From: Chitinophagales bacterium | GTDB taxonomy: Bacteria; Bacteroidota; Bacteroidia; Chitinophagales; UBA2359 | Length of the DNA stretch: 64,000 nucleotides | Assembly: GCA_020628375.1 (NCBI GenBank) | Contig: JAHDFD010000012.1 | Location: 30,352 to 94,351, forward strand | Reading direction: 5' to 3' | Shown here: piece by piece, positions 8,104 to 18,400 of the stretch | Numbering within the stretch: the stretch's first letter is position 1 | How the letters are laid out: each line of letters starts with the position of its first letter | The notes under the pieces: generated by a model | The model's database searches: none | What the model saw: the letters and a program-made list of their open reading frames with translations, nothing else | What the model was told of the DNA's origin: nothing | Translations under genes and position numbers: made by a program

Positions 8104-8145
8104 TGAAGGAGTAAGAAAGTAATTTCTAAACTTAAATTTTAAGAA

Positions 8146-9342
8146 ATGTGCCAAGCGAGAAAAGTATTTTTTCTCGTACTAGCAATCGTTTGCCTGAACT
8201 ATTACACGGTAAATGCTCAGTGCGAGTGTACACTCACTCAAGGAAATCTTGAAACTACGATCGAACCCATACAGGGTAACGAAACAGCAGTCTCATTTTA
8301 CCAATATAATACACCAAGTGGAGCAAGTTCAAATACTAGCTTTGAGCAAGCCGATTATGCAACTATTTTCCTTTATGAGGATACGAATACGGGTGTGATC
8401 AGTTTGATCATCATCTTCGATTCTGCCGGACAAGGTGATGCAGATGGTGGAAATGCTTCTATCGGTTTCAATTTCGATTGTTTTGATGATAATCCTACCA
8501 TAGAGTTTTCAGATGATCCGGGTGAAGTTACTGGTTTGGGTGGAACCTGGGCTTGGGCCCCTTGTTGTACAGATGGTGCTGTTATAAGTGGATTGGATTG
8601 TACTAGTACTTTCGATCTTCTTGTAAATATAGGTGCAGGTATCACTAATTTTCAATGGCTTTCTGGAAGCGATAATATAGCCCTTAATCCCGATGTAGTT
8701 GAATTACCCTCATTGAACTTGCCAATTACAATTAACTGCTCAGTTGGAAATGACAAGGATAAAGATGGTGTTCCTGATGAACGAGACTTAGATGATGATA
8801 ATGATGGCATTTTAGATACTGTTGAAGGAAATGGAGACTTTGATGGTGATGGTGTTATAAACAGCTTAGACTCCGATTCTGACAACGATGGTATTCCTGA
8901 TGCCATAGAAGCATGTGGCTTCGGAACGGTCATGAATTCATTTAATGATGTTTGTGTATTAGCTGGAATTAAAGATTGTGAAGGAGTTATCCAAACTTGT
9001 ACACCTATGAATAGTGACGATGATGCTTTCCCCGATTACCTCGATCTCGATTCTGATAATGATGGTTGTTCAGATGCCGAAGAATCAGGTATAGTCGTAA
9101 ATGGAACACCCACTGTAAATGCTTGTGGTTTAATTGATGGAATTTGCTTTGATCCCGAAAACGACGATTGGCTTTTTGATAGAGTTACAGAATTCGTTTG
9201 TCCACCCAATTTAACTATACAATGTGATTCCGATTTGCCAGATGCTTTTGTAAACCTTACACAGTTTTTGAATGCCGGAGGCGTTGCTGAAGATGATTGT
9301 GGAGAATTAGATTTTGAACTTATAAATGAAACAGTAGAATGA
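8146..9342 (+). CDS. Secreted Ca-binding-repeat protein ending in a half HYR domain (cluster protein 1)
   Basis: Not a recognised named family. A Sec signal peptide (about residues 1-25, ending VNAQ) is followed by a Cys-rich beta region (25-200). Next come thrombospondin type 3-like acidic repeats from about residue 205 ([38 protein letters not shown]) and again near 305, which should bind Ca2+. The last 47 residues are the first half of a HYR-like Ig domain: CPPNLTIQC ... TQFLNAGG ... DDCG ... LINETVE, then stop. The second half (RIYRIxDxCGN...C...I) is missing. There is no ordinary type A or B T9SS domain. The stop overlaps the next start (ATGA), so translation is probably coupled. The gene lies first in a 26-kb cluster with the giant adhesin. 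Confidence 0.85.
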   Translation: MCQARKVFFLVLAIVCLNYYTVNAQCECTLTQGNLETTIEPIQGNETAVSFYQYNTPSGASSNTSFEQADYATIFLYEDTNTGVISLIIIFDSAGQGDADGGNASIGFNFDCFDDNPTIEFSDDPGEVTGLGGTWAWAPCCTDGAVISGLDCTSTFDLLVNIGAGITNFQWLSGSDNIALNPDVVELPSLNLPITINCSVGNDKDKDGVPDERDLDDDNDGILDTVEGNGDFDGDGVINSLDSDSDNDGIPDAIEACGFGTVMNSFNDVCVLAGIKDCEGVIQTCTPMNSDDDAFPDYLDLDSDNDGCSDAEESGIVVNGTPTVNACGLIDGICFDPENDDWLFDRVTEFVCPPNLTIQCDSDLPDAFVNLTQFLNAGGVAEDDCGELDFELINETVE

Positions 9343-10523
9343 AAATAGTTGTGTACAATATAATTGCTGTTTGCTTTTCTACCCTCTTCATTTCATCTTA
9401 TGTGAATGCACAAATACTTGATGAATGTTGTGATGGTGCAGGTGTTGGCACTAATGGTGCAGAATTAATTAACTGGGGGAATTTTGAATGCTTACCAGTA
9501 AGTGCAAATGCTGCTACAATAGAAGCAAGTTGCGGTTCCAATCAAATCGATATCGATCCGGGATTTGGTGTACAAACAGGTTGCGCTCAAGATAATTTCT
9601 TTTCAGTCATCAATCCTCAATTAACTACTAATTGTTATGCAGGTGGAAGCGATTTCAGTGAACCGATCATTGATCCTAATGGAAATGTTATCGGACCAGG
9701 TAATAGAGCATTATTTGTAAATGGAGGAGATTCAGACGAAATCTTCTGTTTTGATATTCCTACCATAGCTTGTAGAAGCTATTGTTTTTCGGCTTATGTA
9801 TATACCGATTGTTGTGGAAATGATGCCATAGGCGATGATGATTTTCCAAACGATGTAAATGATGGCAATCCTTCTGCTGTTGGCTTTAGTGCCGATGGTG
9901 TGATTATTAATCAGCCGGTACAGGTAGCCCCAAATACAGGATGGAATGGTTTTGCAGCAACCTTCGCAGGAACCGGAGCTAACGTACGACTTTGTGTTAT
10001 TGACGCAGAACCTGCTGGAGGAGGAAATGATTGGGTTTTGGATAATGTGAGTACCTATCCTATTGATGTAACACCAGAAATAAGCCCCATAGCTGATATT
10101 GAATTTTGTGCTAGTTCAGAAACGGTTGAAGTAGATATTTCAGCTTGCTCAGCGAATGCAGTTCCATTTACAGTAACTGTTACAAGTGATAATGCCAATG
10201 TAAACACGAATAGTCCAATTATAGTAAATGATATTAATGATTTTCCAGTTGATCTTATTGTCACCGGAAATACTGTTGGAAGTTCAACACTAACAGTTGA
10301 TGTTACAGATAATAATGGTTGTACCGCTGAAGATATCAGCTTTAATGTAAACTTTTTAGGAAGACCTGTAGATATAGTTTGCCCACCTGATTATACCATA
10401 CAATGCGATAGTGATTTAACCCCATCTTTCATTAATGCTACACAATTCTTAGATGCAGGTGGAAGCATAATAGATGGTTGTGGAACTGTTGAATTTCAAT
10501 GTGTAAACGAAAGAATAGAATGA
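9339..10523 (+). CDS. Secreted Cys-rich protein ending in a half HYR domain (cluster protein 2)
   Basis: A signal peptide (residues 1-25, ending SYVNAQ) precedes a Cys-rich beta-sandwich-like region (DECCDGAG ... NWGNFECLP ... [10 protein letters not shown]), which resembles the carbohydrate-binding or choice-of-anchor modules placed at the front of Bacteroidota surface proteins. An Ig-like domain of about 95 residues follows ([10 protein letters not shown] ... [13 protein letters not shown]). The last 47 residues are again the first half of a HYR-like domain (CPPDYTIQC ... TQFLDAGG ... DGCG ... CVNERIE), ending at the same fold position as protein 1 but with one extra Cys. Overlaps both neighbours by four bases (ATGA). 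The ligand is unknown. Confidence 0.83.
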   Translation: MKIVVYNIIAVCFSTLFISSYVNAQILDECCDGAGVGTNGAELINWGNFECLPVSANAATIEASCGSNQIDIDPGFGVQTGCAQDNFFSVINPQLTTNCYAGGSDFSEPIIDPNGNVIGPGNRALFVNGGDSDEIFCFDIPTIACRSYCFSAYVYTDCCGNDAIGDDDFPNDVNDGNPSAVGFSADGVIINQPVQVAPNTGWNGFAATFAGTGANVRLCVIDAEPAGGGNDWVLDNVSTYPIDVTPEISPIADIEFCASSETVEVDISACSANAVPFTVTVTSDNANVNTNSPIIVNDINDFPVDLIVTGNTVGSSTLTVDVTDNNGCTAEDISFNVNFLGRPVDIVCPPDYTIQCDSDLTPSFINATQFLDAGGSIIDGCGTVEFQCVNERIE

Positions 10524-11770
10524 ATAGTACACAAAAGTATAATATAAAAACCGTCTTATTCCTCTTGATTATTCTATTCATGCAGGATTTGAAAGCACAG
10601 GTTTTGCCGCCTAATCCTCAGGATTGTAATACAGGCTCATCAGTAGGAAATAATATCACAACTGCTGATGGAAACTCAAATTTCTATTCAGGAAATCCTC
10701 AGTTAACGGGTGGCGCTTTGGTGCTTTCCGATAATGCAGGAGATGCGAATACTTTTGAATATAGTACAACTATAACATCTACCGACCTGATTTGTGATAA
10801 TTATTATAATACAGGTGGAAATGGAAATGGGATCAATCCGAACGCAAATGCTTTTCCTGAAGGGCCGGATTTATTGATTCAAATTCCTGTTCCTGCAGAT
10901 AAAAGAGAATCCTGTGCAGGTGGCGAGATCACTATAATTCTAAGAGGTGATTTTAACAACACTTGTGAAGTTGCTTATCTGGTAGATGAAAGTGGAATTA
11001 TTCTTGGACAATCACAGGTTACAGGTTTTGGTGAAACTGCTTCTTGTGCACAACCTATTGGTGTTGCACTAACAGTGCCACTTACTTCCCAGGGGTTGAA
11101 GTCAGGTGCTGAAGATGGGGTTATAGAATTACAAATAAGAACAAATGGGAATCCTAATCTGGTTGACAATGGTTTTTCCGGATCTGAAGTGGACGGAACT
11201 TGTCACTCTTCTAATAGAGATCAAGACACAGATGGCTTAGCTGGTTCAGATGGTGTGTGTATGCAAGTATCGAGTTTTATCTGGGAAATGGAACAACTTC
11301 GGGTACCAAGTATTGATAGCCCAAATCAGGAAATTTGCTCAGGAGATAATGCTACTTTCAATGCCACTTGTCCTGATTGCACTTTCACAAGCCCTACTAC
11401 AAATTGGTATAATGCTTCAAGTGGAGGTTCGCTGGTAGCTAGTGGTGCAAGCTTTACACCAACAACGGGTGATTTAGCTGAAGAAGGAGCTTTCTCGAAT
11501 ACCAATACAACAGGTGCTCCGATAAGCTACACTTTTTATGCTGAAAACACTTGTCCTGCTGGTTGTATAACTGACAGAACCGAAGTAACAGTATTGGTTT
11601 ATCCTCAATTAATAATCACTTGTCCTAATGATCTATCCATTCAATGCGATAGTGAATTAAGTAATTCTTTTCAAAATGAAACACAATTTTTTACTGCCGG
11701 AGGAGCAATCGAAGGTGGTTGTGGCGATGGACCTGTAGAATTTCAATGTGTAAGCGAAAGAATAGAATAA
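10520..11770 (+). CDS. Secreted Ig-like protein ending in a half HYR domain (cluster protein 3)
   Basis: The start is set at the ATG of the ATGA overlap (10520). It gives [19 protein letters not shown]..., a good signal peptide ending LKAQ; an earlier in-frame GTG at 10499 would put a charged stretch before it. The mature protein of ~390 residues has an N-terminal beta domain with NSNFYSGNPQLTGGALVLSD, and an Ig_7-like domain near 265-360 (EICSGDNATFNATC ... NWYNASSGGSLV ... SYTFYAENTC). The last 49 residues are the first half of a HYR-like domain (CPNDLSIQC ... TQFFTAGG ... GGCG ... CVSERIE). It closely resembles the tail of protein 2, while the front differs, as expected for variable tips on a common connector (inference). 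Confidence 0.83.
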   Translation: MNSTQKYNIKTVLFLLIILFMQDLKAQVLPPNPQDCNTGSSVGNNITTADGNSNFYSGNPQLTGGALVLSDNAGDANTFEYSTTITSTDLICDNYYNTGGNGNGINPNANAFPEGPDLLIQIPVPADKRESCAGGEITIILRGDFNNTCEVAYLVDESGIILGQSQVTGFGETASCAQPIGVALTVPLTSQGLKSGAEDGVIELQIRTNGNPNLVDNGFSGSEVDGTCHSSNRDQDTDGLAGSDGVCMQVSSFIWEMEQLRVPSIDSPNQEICSGDNATFNATCPDCTFTSPTTNWYNASSGGSLVASGASFTPTTGDLAEEGAFSNTNTTGAPISYTFYAENTCPAGCITDRTEVTVLVYPQLIITCPNDLSIQCDSELSNSFQNETQFFTAGGAIEGGCGDGPVEFQCVSERIE

Positions 11771-11771
11771 T

Positions 11772-12446
11772 ATGAAGAGTAATAACATGCACATAAAAAC
11801 ATTAATAGTTTTTTGCCTGAACTGTTTTCTTTTATCAGAAATAGCTCAGGCACATGCTGTTCAGATAGTGTACTGTACACTTACGACAGGAGAGATAAGA
11901 GTATATCTAGAACACTGGCATTCTGATCAAACCAATGCGAGTATTCAGCAATCGGTGTTGAATATGAATGTAACTGTTAATGGTGTTACAACTCCATTGT
12001 CAACTGCTGGTAATGGCTTTATTAATAATACACCTATAGGAAGTTTACCAGGCTGTGCTACTGCTGTTCAAGTGGCTTATGCTTGTACTCAAGCCGAAAT
12101 AAATTGTTGTAATGGTTTAGCTGCCAATTCTTATAACGACTGGATCTATTTTGATTTTCCACCTCCGGGTTGTGAGGTGCCGGTTACGATAGAAATAATT
12201 AATGCAACAGACCCAACATTTACCTTAGTTGAGGGGTGTAATAACCTTTTCCCTTCAACAATTACAGAAACATTTCAAGATCTTTTAGCACCAACAATGG
12301 TTTGCCCTGAAGATCTTGATATTCAATGCGACGACGACTTACCTGATCCATATATCAACTATACACAGTTTTTAGCTAATGGCGGAAGTGCCGAAGATGC
12401 CTGTGGAATAGTTAATTATCAATTTTTAGGAGAAGTAATTCAATAA
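11772..12446 (+). CDS. Small secreted protein ending in a half HYR domain (cluster protein 4)
   Basis: 224 residues. The signal peptide ends near IAQAHA, and the mature chain starts HAVQIVYCTL. One compact Cys-containing beta domain (GEIRVYLEHWHSDQT ... CTQAEINCCNG ... CEVPVTIEIINATDP) fills residues 28-170. The last 47 residues are the half HYR domain (CPEDLDIQC ... TQFLANGG ... DACG ... FLGEVIQ). It is the shortest of the four and the one directly before the giant gene, 26 bases downstream. The front domain is not recognised; its EVYLEHWH-like strand pattern suggests a small binding domain. It starts one base after the stop of protein 3. Confidence 0.82.
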   Translation: MKSNNMHIKTLIVFCLNCFLLSEIAQAHAVQIVYCTLTTGEIRVYLEHWHSDQTNASIQQSVLNMNVTVNGVTTPLSTAGNGFINNTPIGSLPGCATAVQVAYACTQAEINCCNGLAANSYNDWIYFDFPPPGCEVPVTIEIINATDPTFTLVEGCNNLFPSTITETFQDLLAPTMVCPEDLDIQCDDDLPDPYINYTQFLANGGSAEDACGIVNYQFLGEVIQ

Positions 12447-12472
12447 CTCCCAAACTTTAAAAACGCTTAACT

Positions 12473-15400
12473 ATGAAAAATATTTATTCAGTTTTAATCG
12501 GATGCTTGCTGTTTACCTCAACACAGCTTAGTTTACTAGGACAAAACCAAACTGGCTGTCCGGGTGATCCAACAGTGGTTATAAGAACCTATGAGGTTAC
12601 CGATGCTTCCGGTAATACAGAAACCTGCGAACATCGTATCACAATCATTGATGATACACCACCGGAAATATTCTGTCCGGGTAATTTGTTTGCTGAGTGT
12701 TCTATTACCGAACAAGCAGCTTATGCGAACTATGCAGCATTTACGGCAGCAGGTGGTACAGCCAATGATAATTGTGGAATAAATGAAAACTCATTTACAC
12801 TTTTATCTGAAACTTCAGATGGTAATACCTGCCCCGAAACTGTAACCAGAATTTATAGAATAGCAGATCAATGTGGTAATACTTCCACCTGTACACAGTT
12901 GATCGTTATTAATAATCAAACATCTCCCTCAATAGTTTGCCCAAGCGATTATATGGTCGATTGTTTTGCAGATATTAGTGTAGATGTAAACGATGCTACT
13001 TTCACGACAACCTGTCCTAATCCGACAACCGCTGTTGCAGGACCAACACTTATTGGTGGAAAGGCAAATTGTCCGGGAGCATTGTATGAAGTTGAATATG
13101 CTGTTACCGATAATTGTGGCGTTACAGAGCGTTGTAGTCAGTTTGTTTCTATTCGTCCGAATATGATGACCATTTCGTGTCCGGCAGATCAAAACTTAGC
13201 TTGTGGGGCGGCTTTACCAACACCCAATACGGCTTTAGTAACAGTAAATATGAATTTATGCCCTGCTGAAAATGCTGTAACGGTAGAATTTATTTCTGAT
13301 GCCTCTAATGGAGCAAGTAATTGTGGTACAAATGCTGAAATTATTTATAGAACTTATAAGGCAACAGATGCTTGTGGTAATACTGCTTTCTGTACACAAA
13401 CATTTACTTACACAGCAAATACAAATATCCCCGCAATAACAACATGTCCGGGAGACCTAACGATAACACCCACCGACGATCTTTGTAATGGTGTTGTTCC
13501 TGATATGACTGCTAGTCTTGTAGCATCAGATGATTGTACAGCATCAACTGATCTAATAATTTCCCAAAGTCCGGTTGCAGGAACCTTATTTGGTTTCAGC
13601 GAAGGAGATACGCAAATAGTAACTTTTACAGTAACAGATGAATGTGGGCAAACCAATACTTGTACTGCTACACTTACTTATGATGCAATCGATATTCCTT
13701 TTGATTTTGAAGTTGATGTAGATAACGAAACAAACTGTGATGCAGGTGATGGACAGATTATTACTGCTGCAACACTTGCCGATGAGTATTCAATAGATGG
13801 TGGTTTAACCTGGCAAACTTCAGGTACATTTACCGGACTTTCAGCGGGTACTTATGTAGTAATTGCTAAAAATATAGTCGGAACCTGTGAAGCGGTTACA
13901 GAGCCACAAGTGGTAACCATAACCGCCCCTTCTGCACCAATAATTATAGATGCAGTTGGAACAGATCCTTCTAATTGTAATCAGGCAGATGGAACTATTA
14001 CGGTAACAGCATCAGGTGGATCGGGAAGTTATGAATACTCTATAGACAATGGAGCAACATGGACGAATACAACCGGAAATTTTACTGGTCTTTCTGGAGG
14101 AACTTATACTATATTAGTCAGAAATGCCGCTGATGATTCATGTGTTACCCAATATGCTAGTGTTGTATTAGTAGATCCTGTTGCACCAATAATCGATTCA
14201 GTAATCGCTACTGATATAAGTGATTGTGGCTTAACCGATGGAACTATTGATATTAATGCAAGCTCTACAGCTGGCAATAGTCTTGAATATTCAATAGATA
14301 ATGGGGCAACATGGCAAACAGGTAATATTTTCATCAACTTATCTTCAGGCACTTATAATGTAATAGTCAGAAATGCAGATGGGACTTGTCCTGTTACAGC
14401 TTTAGCAACCATCAATACCTTAATTGAACCAAATATAACAACAGTAAGCCCTACTGACCCTTCAGAATGTGGTGCCACAGATGGCTCAATTATAATTACA
14501 GCAAGTGGTCCATCAGGAACACTTGAATATTCCATTAATAATGGAGCAACCTGGCAAGCATCGAACAGCTTTAGTAGTTTGCCTGCCGGAGAATATGATA
14601 TTATTGTTCGCTATGACGATGGAACCTGTGAGGTTCAGCACAGTACGCAGATAATATTAGATGATGGATGTTTTTATTGCCCGGATCTGAATACAATACA
14701 TGCAGATCAGGAAGATGTTTGCTCAGATGAAAATGTAAACTTTGTAGTAAGTGTTGATGCAAACCTAAGTGGAGAAACGATCAATTATCTGATCGTGAAT
14801 CCTGGAGCTTCAATAAATCCATATACTTACATTCCGGGAGCGAATGACATTACAGGTTCAGCAGTAGCTATTGGTAATATTCTGAATTTTACAGAAGCTA
14901 TGCCTGAAAATACTACTTGTGGAATGAACAGTGTTCAGATATATGCTTATTTATCTGATGATGCAAAAACGAATTTGAGTTTAGATGCGGATTGTAATCC
15001 TTTTGTTGCAACCACAGTGAACATTTGGCCGGATATGAGCAACGTTACCATTCAGGTAACTGAAGAAAATTGTATTGCTACTTTTCAGGCACTTTGTAAT
15101 GGCACGGCTTCTGACTTTACAGTTAGTCCAAGCAGTTATGTAATTCCTGAAGGGATAGATCCAGCTGTTGGAACACCTACCTTGACTATAAGTGGAGGCG
15201 TTGGAAGTGATTGCCCGGCGATTGCCTATACCACAGTTGATCTTCCTTTATGCGAACCACAATGCCCTGAAATTTATGATGCGCAATTAGATGCAGAGTC
15301 TGTATGTGAAGGTACAGGAACTGATATAACCATTTCAGTTGAACCCAATTTAGTAGGCGTACCTTTAACCATTGCTTATGGAAATGCAAATGAAGGGGTT

Positions 15401-18400
15401 ATTACCTCTGTTTATTCTGTTCCACCTGCAAATGTTTTGAATAACAACTTTACTGTATCAGCAATTACAGGTGTTGGAACATATAGTATTCCGGCGTTAC
15501 CAGCTAACACAAGCTGTACACCTGATAATTATGTAGTATATGTTTATGTTTCAAACCCTGCAACAGCAGGAACAAATGGAACAAGTTTGGCAAATAACTG
15601 TCAGCCTTTGGCTTATACCAATGTACTGGTATGGCCCAATCCGGATGATATGACTATAACAGCAACAACAATAGAGTGTGTAACCTTTTTTGAAGTTGAT
15701 GATTGTCCCGGTTATGAAGTGAGTCCGGAATTTTATGCTGCTGATGAAGGAGATGCAGCAACAAGTCAGGCAGTTGTGATATTGCCTCCTGACAATAGTC
15801 CGTGTGCCCCTTCAACACCAGATAATATCGCAATTCCTGAATGTGTACCAAGTTGTCCTGAGATCAATGATATTCAGTTAGATGCTGAAACAGTTTGTGA
15901 AGGTCAGGCAACAACATTAAGTATTACAACATCGGGACATTTTCTGATGGGCGAATTATTAACCGTTGCTTATGGTAATGCTAATGAAAGTGTGATAGCA
16001 GATGTCTATAATAATACACCTAACACTGTGATCAGTTCTGCGGTAATTGCTACAATGGGAACAACATCTGTAAATACCGGGGCTTTTCCAGCTAATAATA
16101 CTTGTGATCCTGTAAACTATATTGTTTACGCTTATATAACAAATCCTGATACAGCAGGTCCCAACGACTCTGCTTTAGATCCTTCTTGTCGACCTGTTGC
16201 GTGGACGAATGTAACCGTTTGGCCTAATCCGGCAGATATGACTCCTACTGTGATCTTAACAGATGATTGTGTGAGTTATTTCGGAGTGCTAGAATGCCCT
16301 GAATATGAAGTTAATCCGGAAATATATGCAGCCAATGAAGGAGATGGTGCAAGTAATGTTGCCGTTCAGGTACTAGCAGATCCTGCTAGCCCATGTTCAG
16401 ATGCAGCTTCTGTGAACCTTGCGGTACCTGCATGTGCCTCAGAATGTCCAGACCTTACAACGATCCAATTAGATGCAAACTCATTTTGTGAAGCAGATGC
16501 AACGGACATTGTTGTTACAACCGATGCGAGTTTAATAGGTAATAACCTGACCATAGCTTATGGAAACGTGAATGAAGCAGCTGTGCCATTCGTATATGCG
16601 GCAGCACCTGCAAATATTATAACAACTACAGCTTTGGTACAAAATGTAGGTGGAATTGGCTCTGCAACCGTTCCTGCAGTAAGTATTCCGGCTAATACGA
16701 CTTGTAATACACAAACCTACTTTTTCTATGCATATATAACAGATCTTACAACAGCCGGACCAGGAAATTCTCCGCTACCTGCCGATTGTCAACCGGTTAT
16801 TTATACACAAATAACTGTATTCCCTGATCCTTCTGATTTAACACCAATTGTAACCAATACAGAAGATTGTATCAGTTATTTTGGCGTTTTGGAATGTCCT
16901 GAATTTGAAGTGAATCCTGAATTCTATATAGCTAATGAAGGAGATTTAACGACTACAACGAATGTTGCAGTATTATCAGACCCTTCTAATCCATGTGCCG
17001 ATGCAACAGCTGTACCGGTTACTGTACCCGCGTGTGATCCGGCATGCCCTGAAATTTACGATATTCAATTAGATGCAGAAGCTATCTGTGAAGTAAGTGG
17101 CGTAAATATTACTGTGGTAACAGAAGATCTTTTGATCGGAGAAGAGTTAACCATTGCTTACGGAAATCCAAATCAGCCGGTAATTACTGATCCATATTCA
17201 ACTCCACCAGCGAATATTATTGTTGCAAATGAAATAGTTGTGGCTTCAGCGGGTAATGGTGTAGTTAATGTTCCTTCAGGAAACTTCCCTGCAAATAATA
17301 CTTGTGATCCTCAAAATTATATCATCTACGTTTATGTGTCAGATTTGAGTACTGCGGGACCAGGAGCAACTGCCCTTCCTCCTGATTGCAGACCGATTGC
17401 TTATTCTTCTGTAACAGTTTGGCCGGATCCGGCTGAAATGACCGTTGGAATTGCATTCACAGAAGATTGTTTAACCATTTTTGAAGTGGTTGACTGTCCG
17501 GCTTATCAACCTAACCCAAAATTCTATATTGCACCTGATGGTTCTGATGCAGCCGATATAGATGTTCAGATATTAGCCGATCCGGCAAGTCCGTGTGCTG
17601 ATAGTGATGTAACTCAAATAACAGTACCCGCTTGTGTAGTTGACTGCCCGGATATTACAGATATTCAATTAAACGAAGAAATCATTTGTGAAAATGGAAA
17701 TACACAAATAACCGTTACGGTTGATACAGAACTTGTTGGTGAAACATTGACTTTCGCCTATGGAACAGCTAATGAAGGGGTACTTACAAATGTATATAAT
17801 ACTGCACCTGGTAATATCATTTCTACTAATGTATTAATAACAAATAATGGTGGAACTGGTATTGCTACTTTAGCTTCTGGAACACTACCGGCAAACAATA
17901 GCTGCGAACCAGAAAACTATATCGTTTATGCCTATTTAACCGATCCGGGTACAGCAGGTCCTTTAGATTCAGCATTGCCTGATGATTGCCGACCGGTTAT
18001 ATATACCAATTTTACAATTTATCCCGACCTGACCGATGTTACAATAACAACAAACGTTGAAAATTGTATTGCTACTTTTACACCTGTTTGCCCGAATGGT
18101 ACAAATAGTGGTGTTACAGTAAGCCCTTCAAGTTTTGTAATTCCGGAAGCAAGCGACCCAGCGGCAGGGGTACCAACTTTAACCATTAGTGGAGGTGTAT
18201 CAAGTCCTTGTGCCGATGTTCAAATCACTAATATCGATTTACCTTATTGTGAACCGGATTGTGCAATTTTTATTTCAGTTGAAACAACTAACCCAAGTGA
18301 TTGTGGTGTTTCAGATGGAACAATTACAGTAAATGCTACCGGCGGATTGCCTCCTTATAATTTTTCAAATGATGGTGGTTTAACTTGGCAACCATCTAAT

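Noticed and set aside
8146..12446. The four half-domain genes as fragments of one gene broken by stops or frameshifts
   Set aside because: Every gene has its own signal peptide at its start, distinct front domains and a tail of equal length, with ordered ATGA overlaps. Random breakage would not give this.
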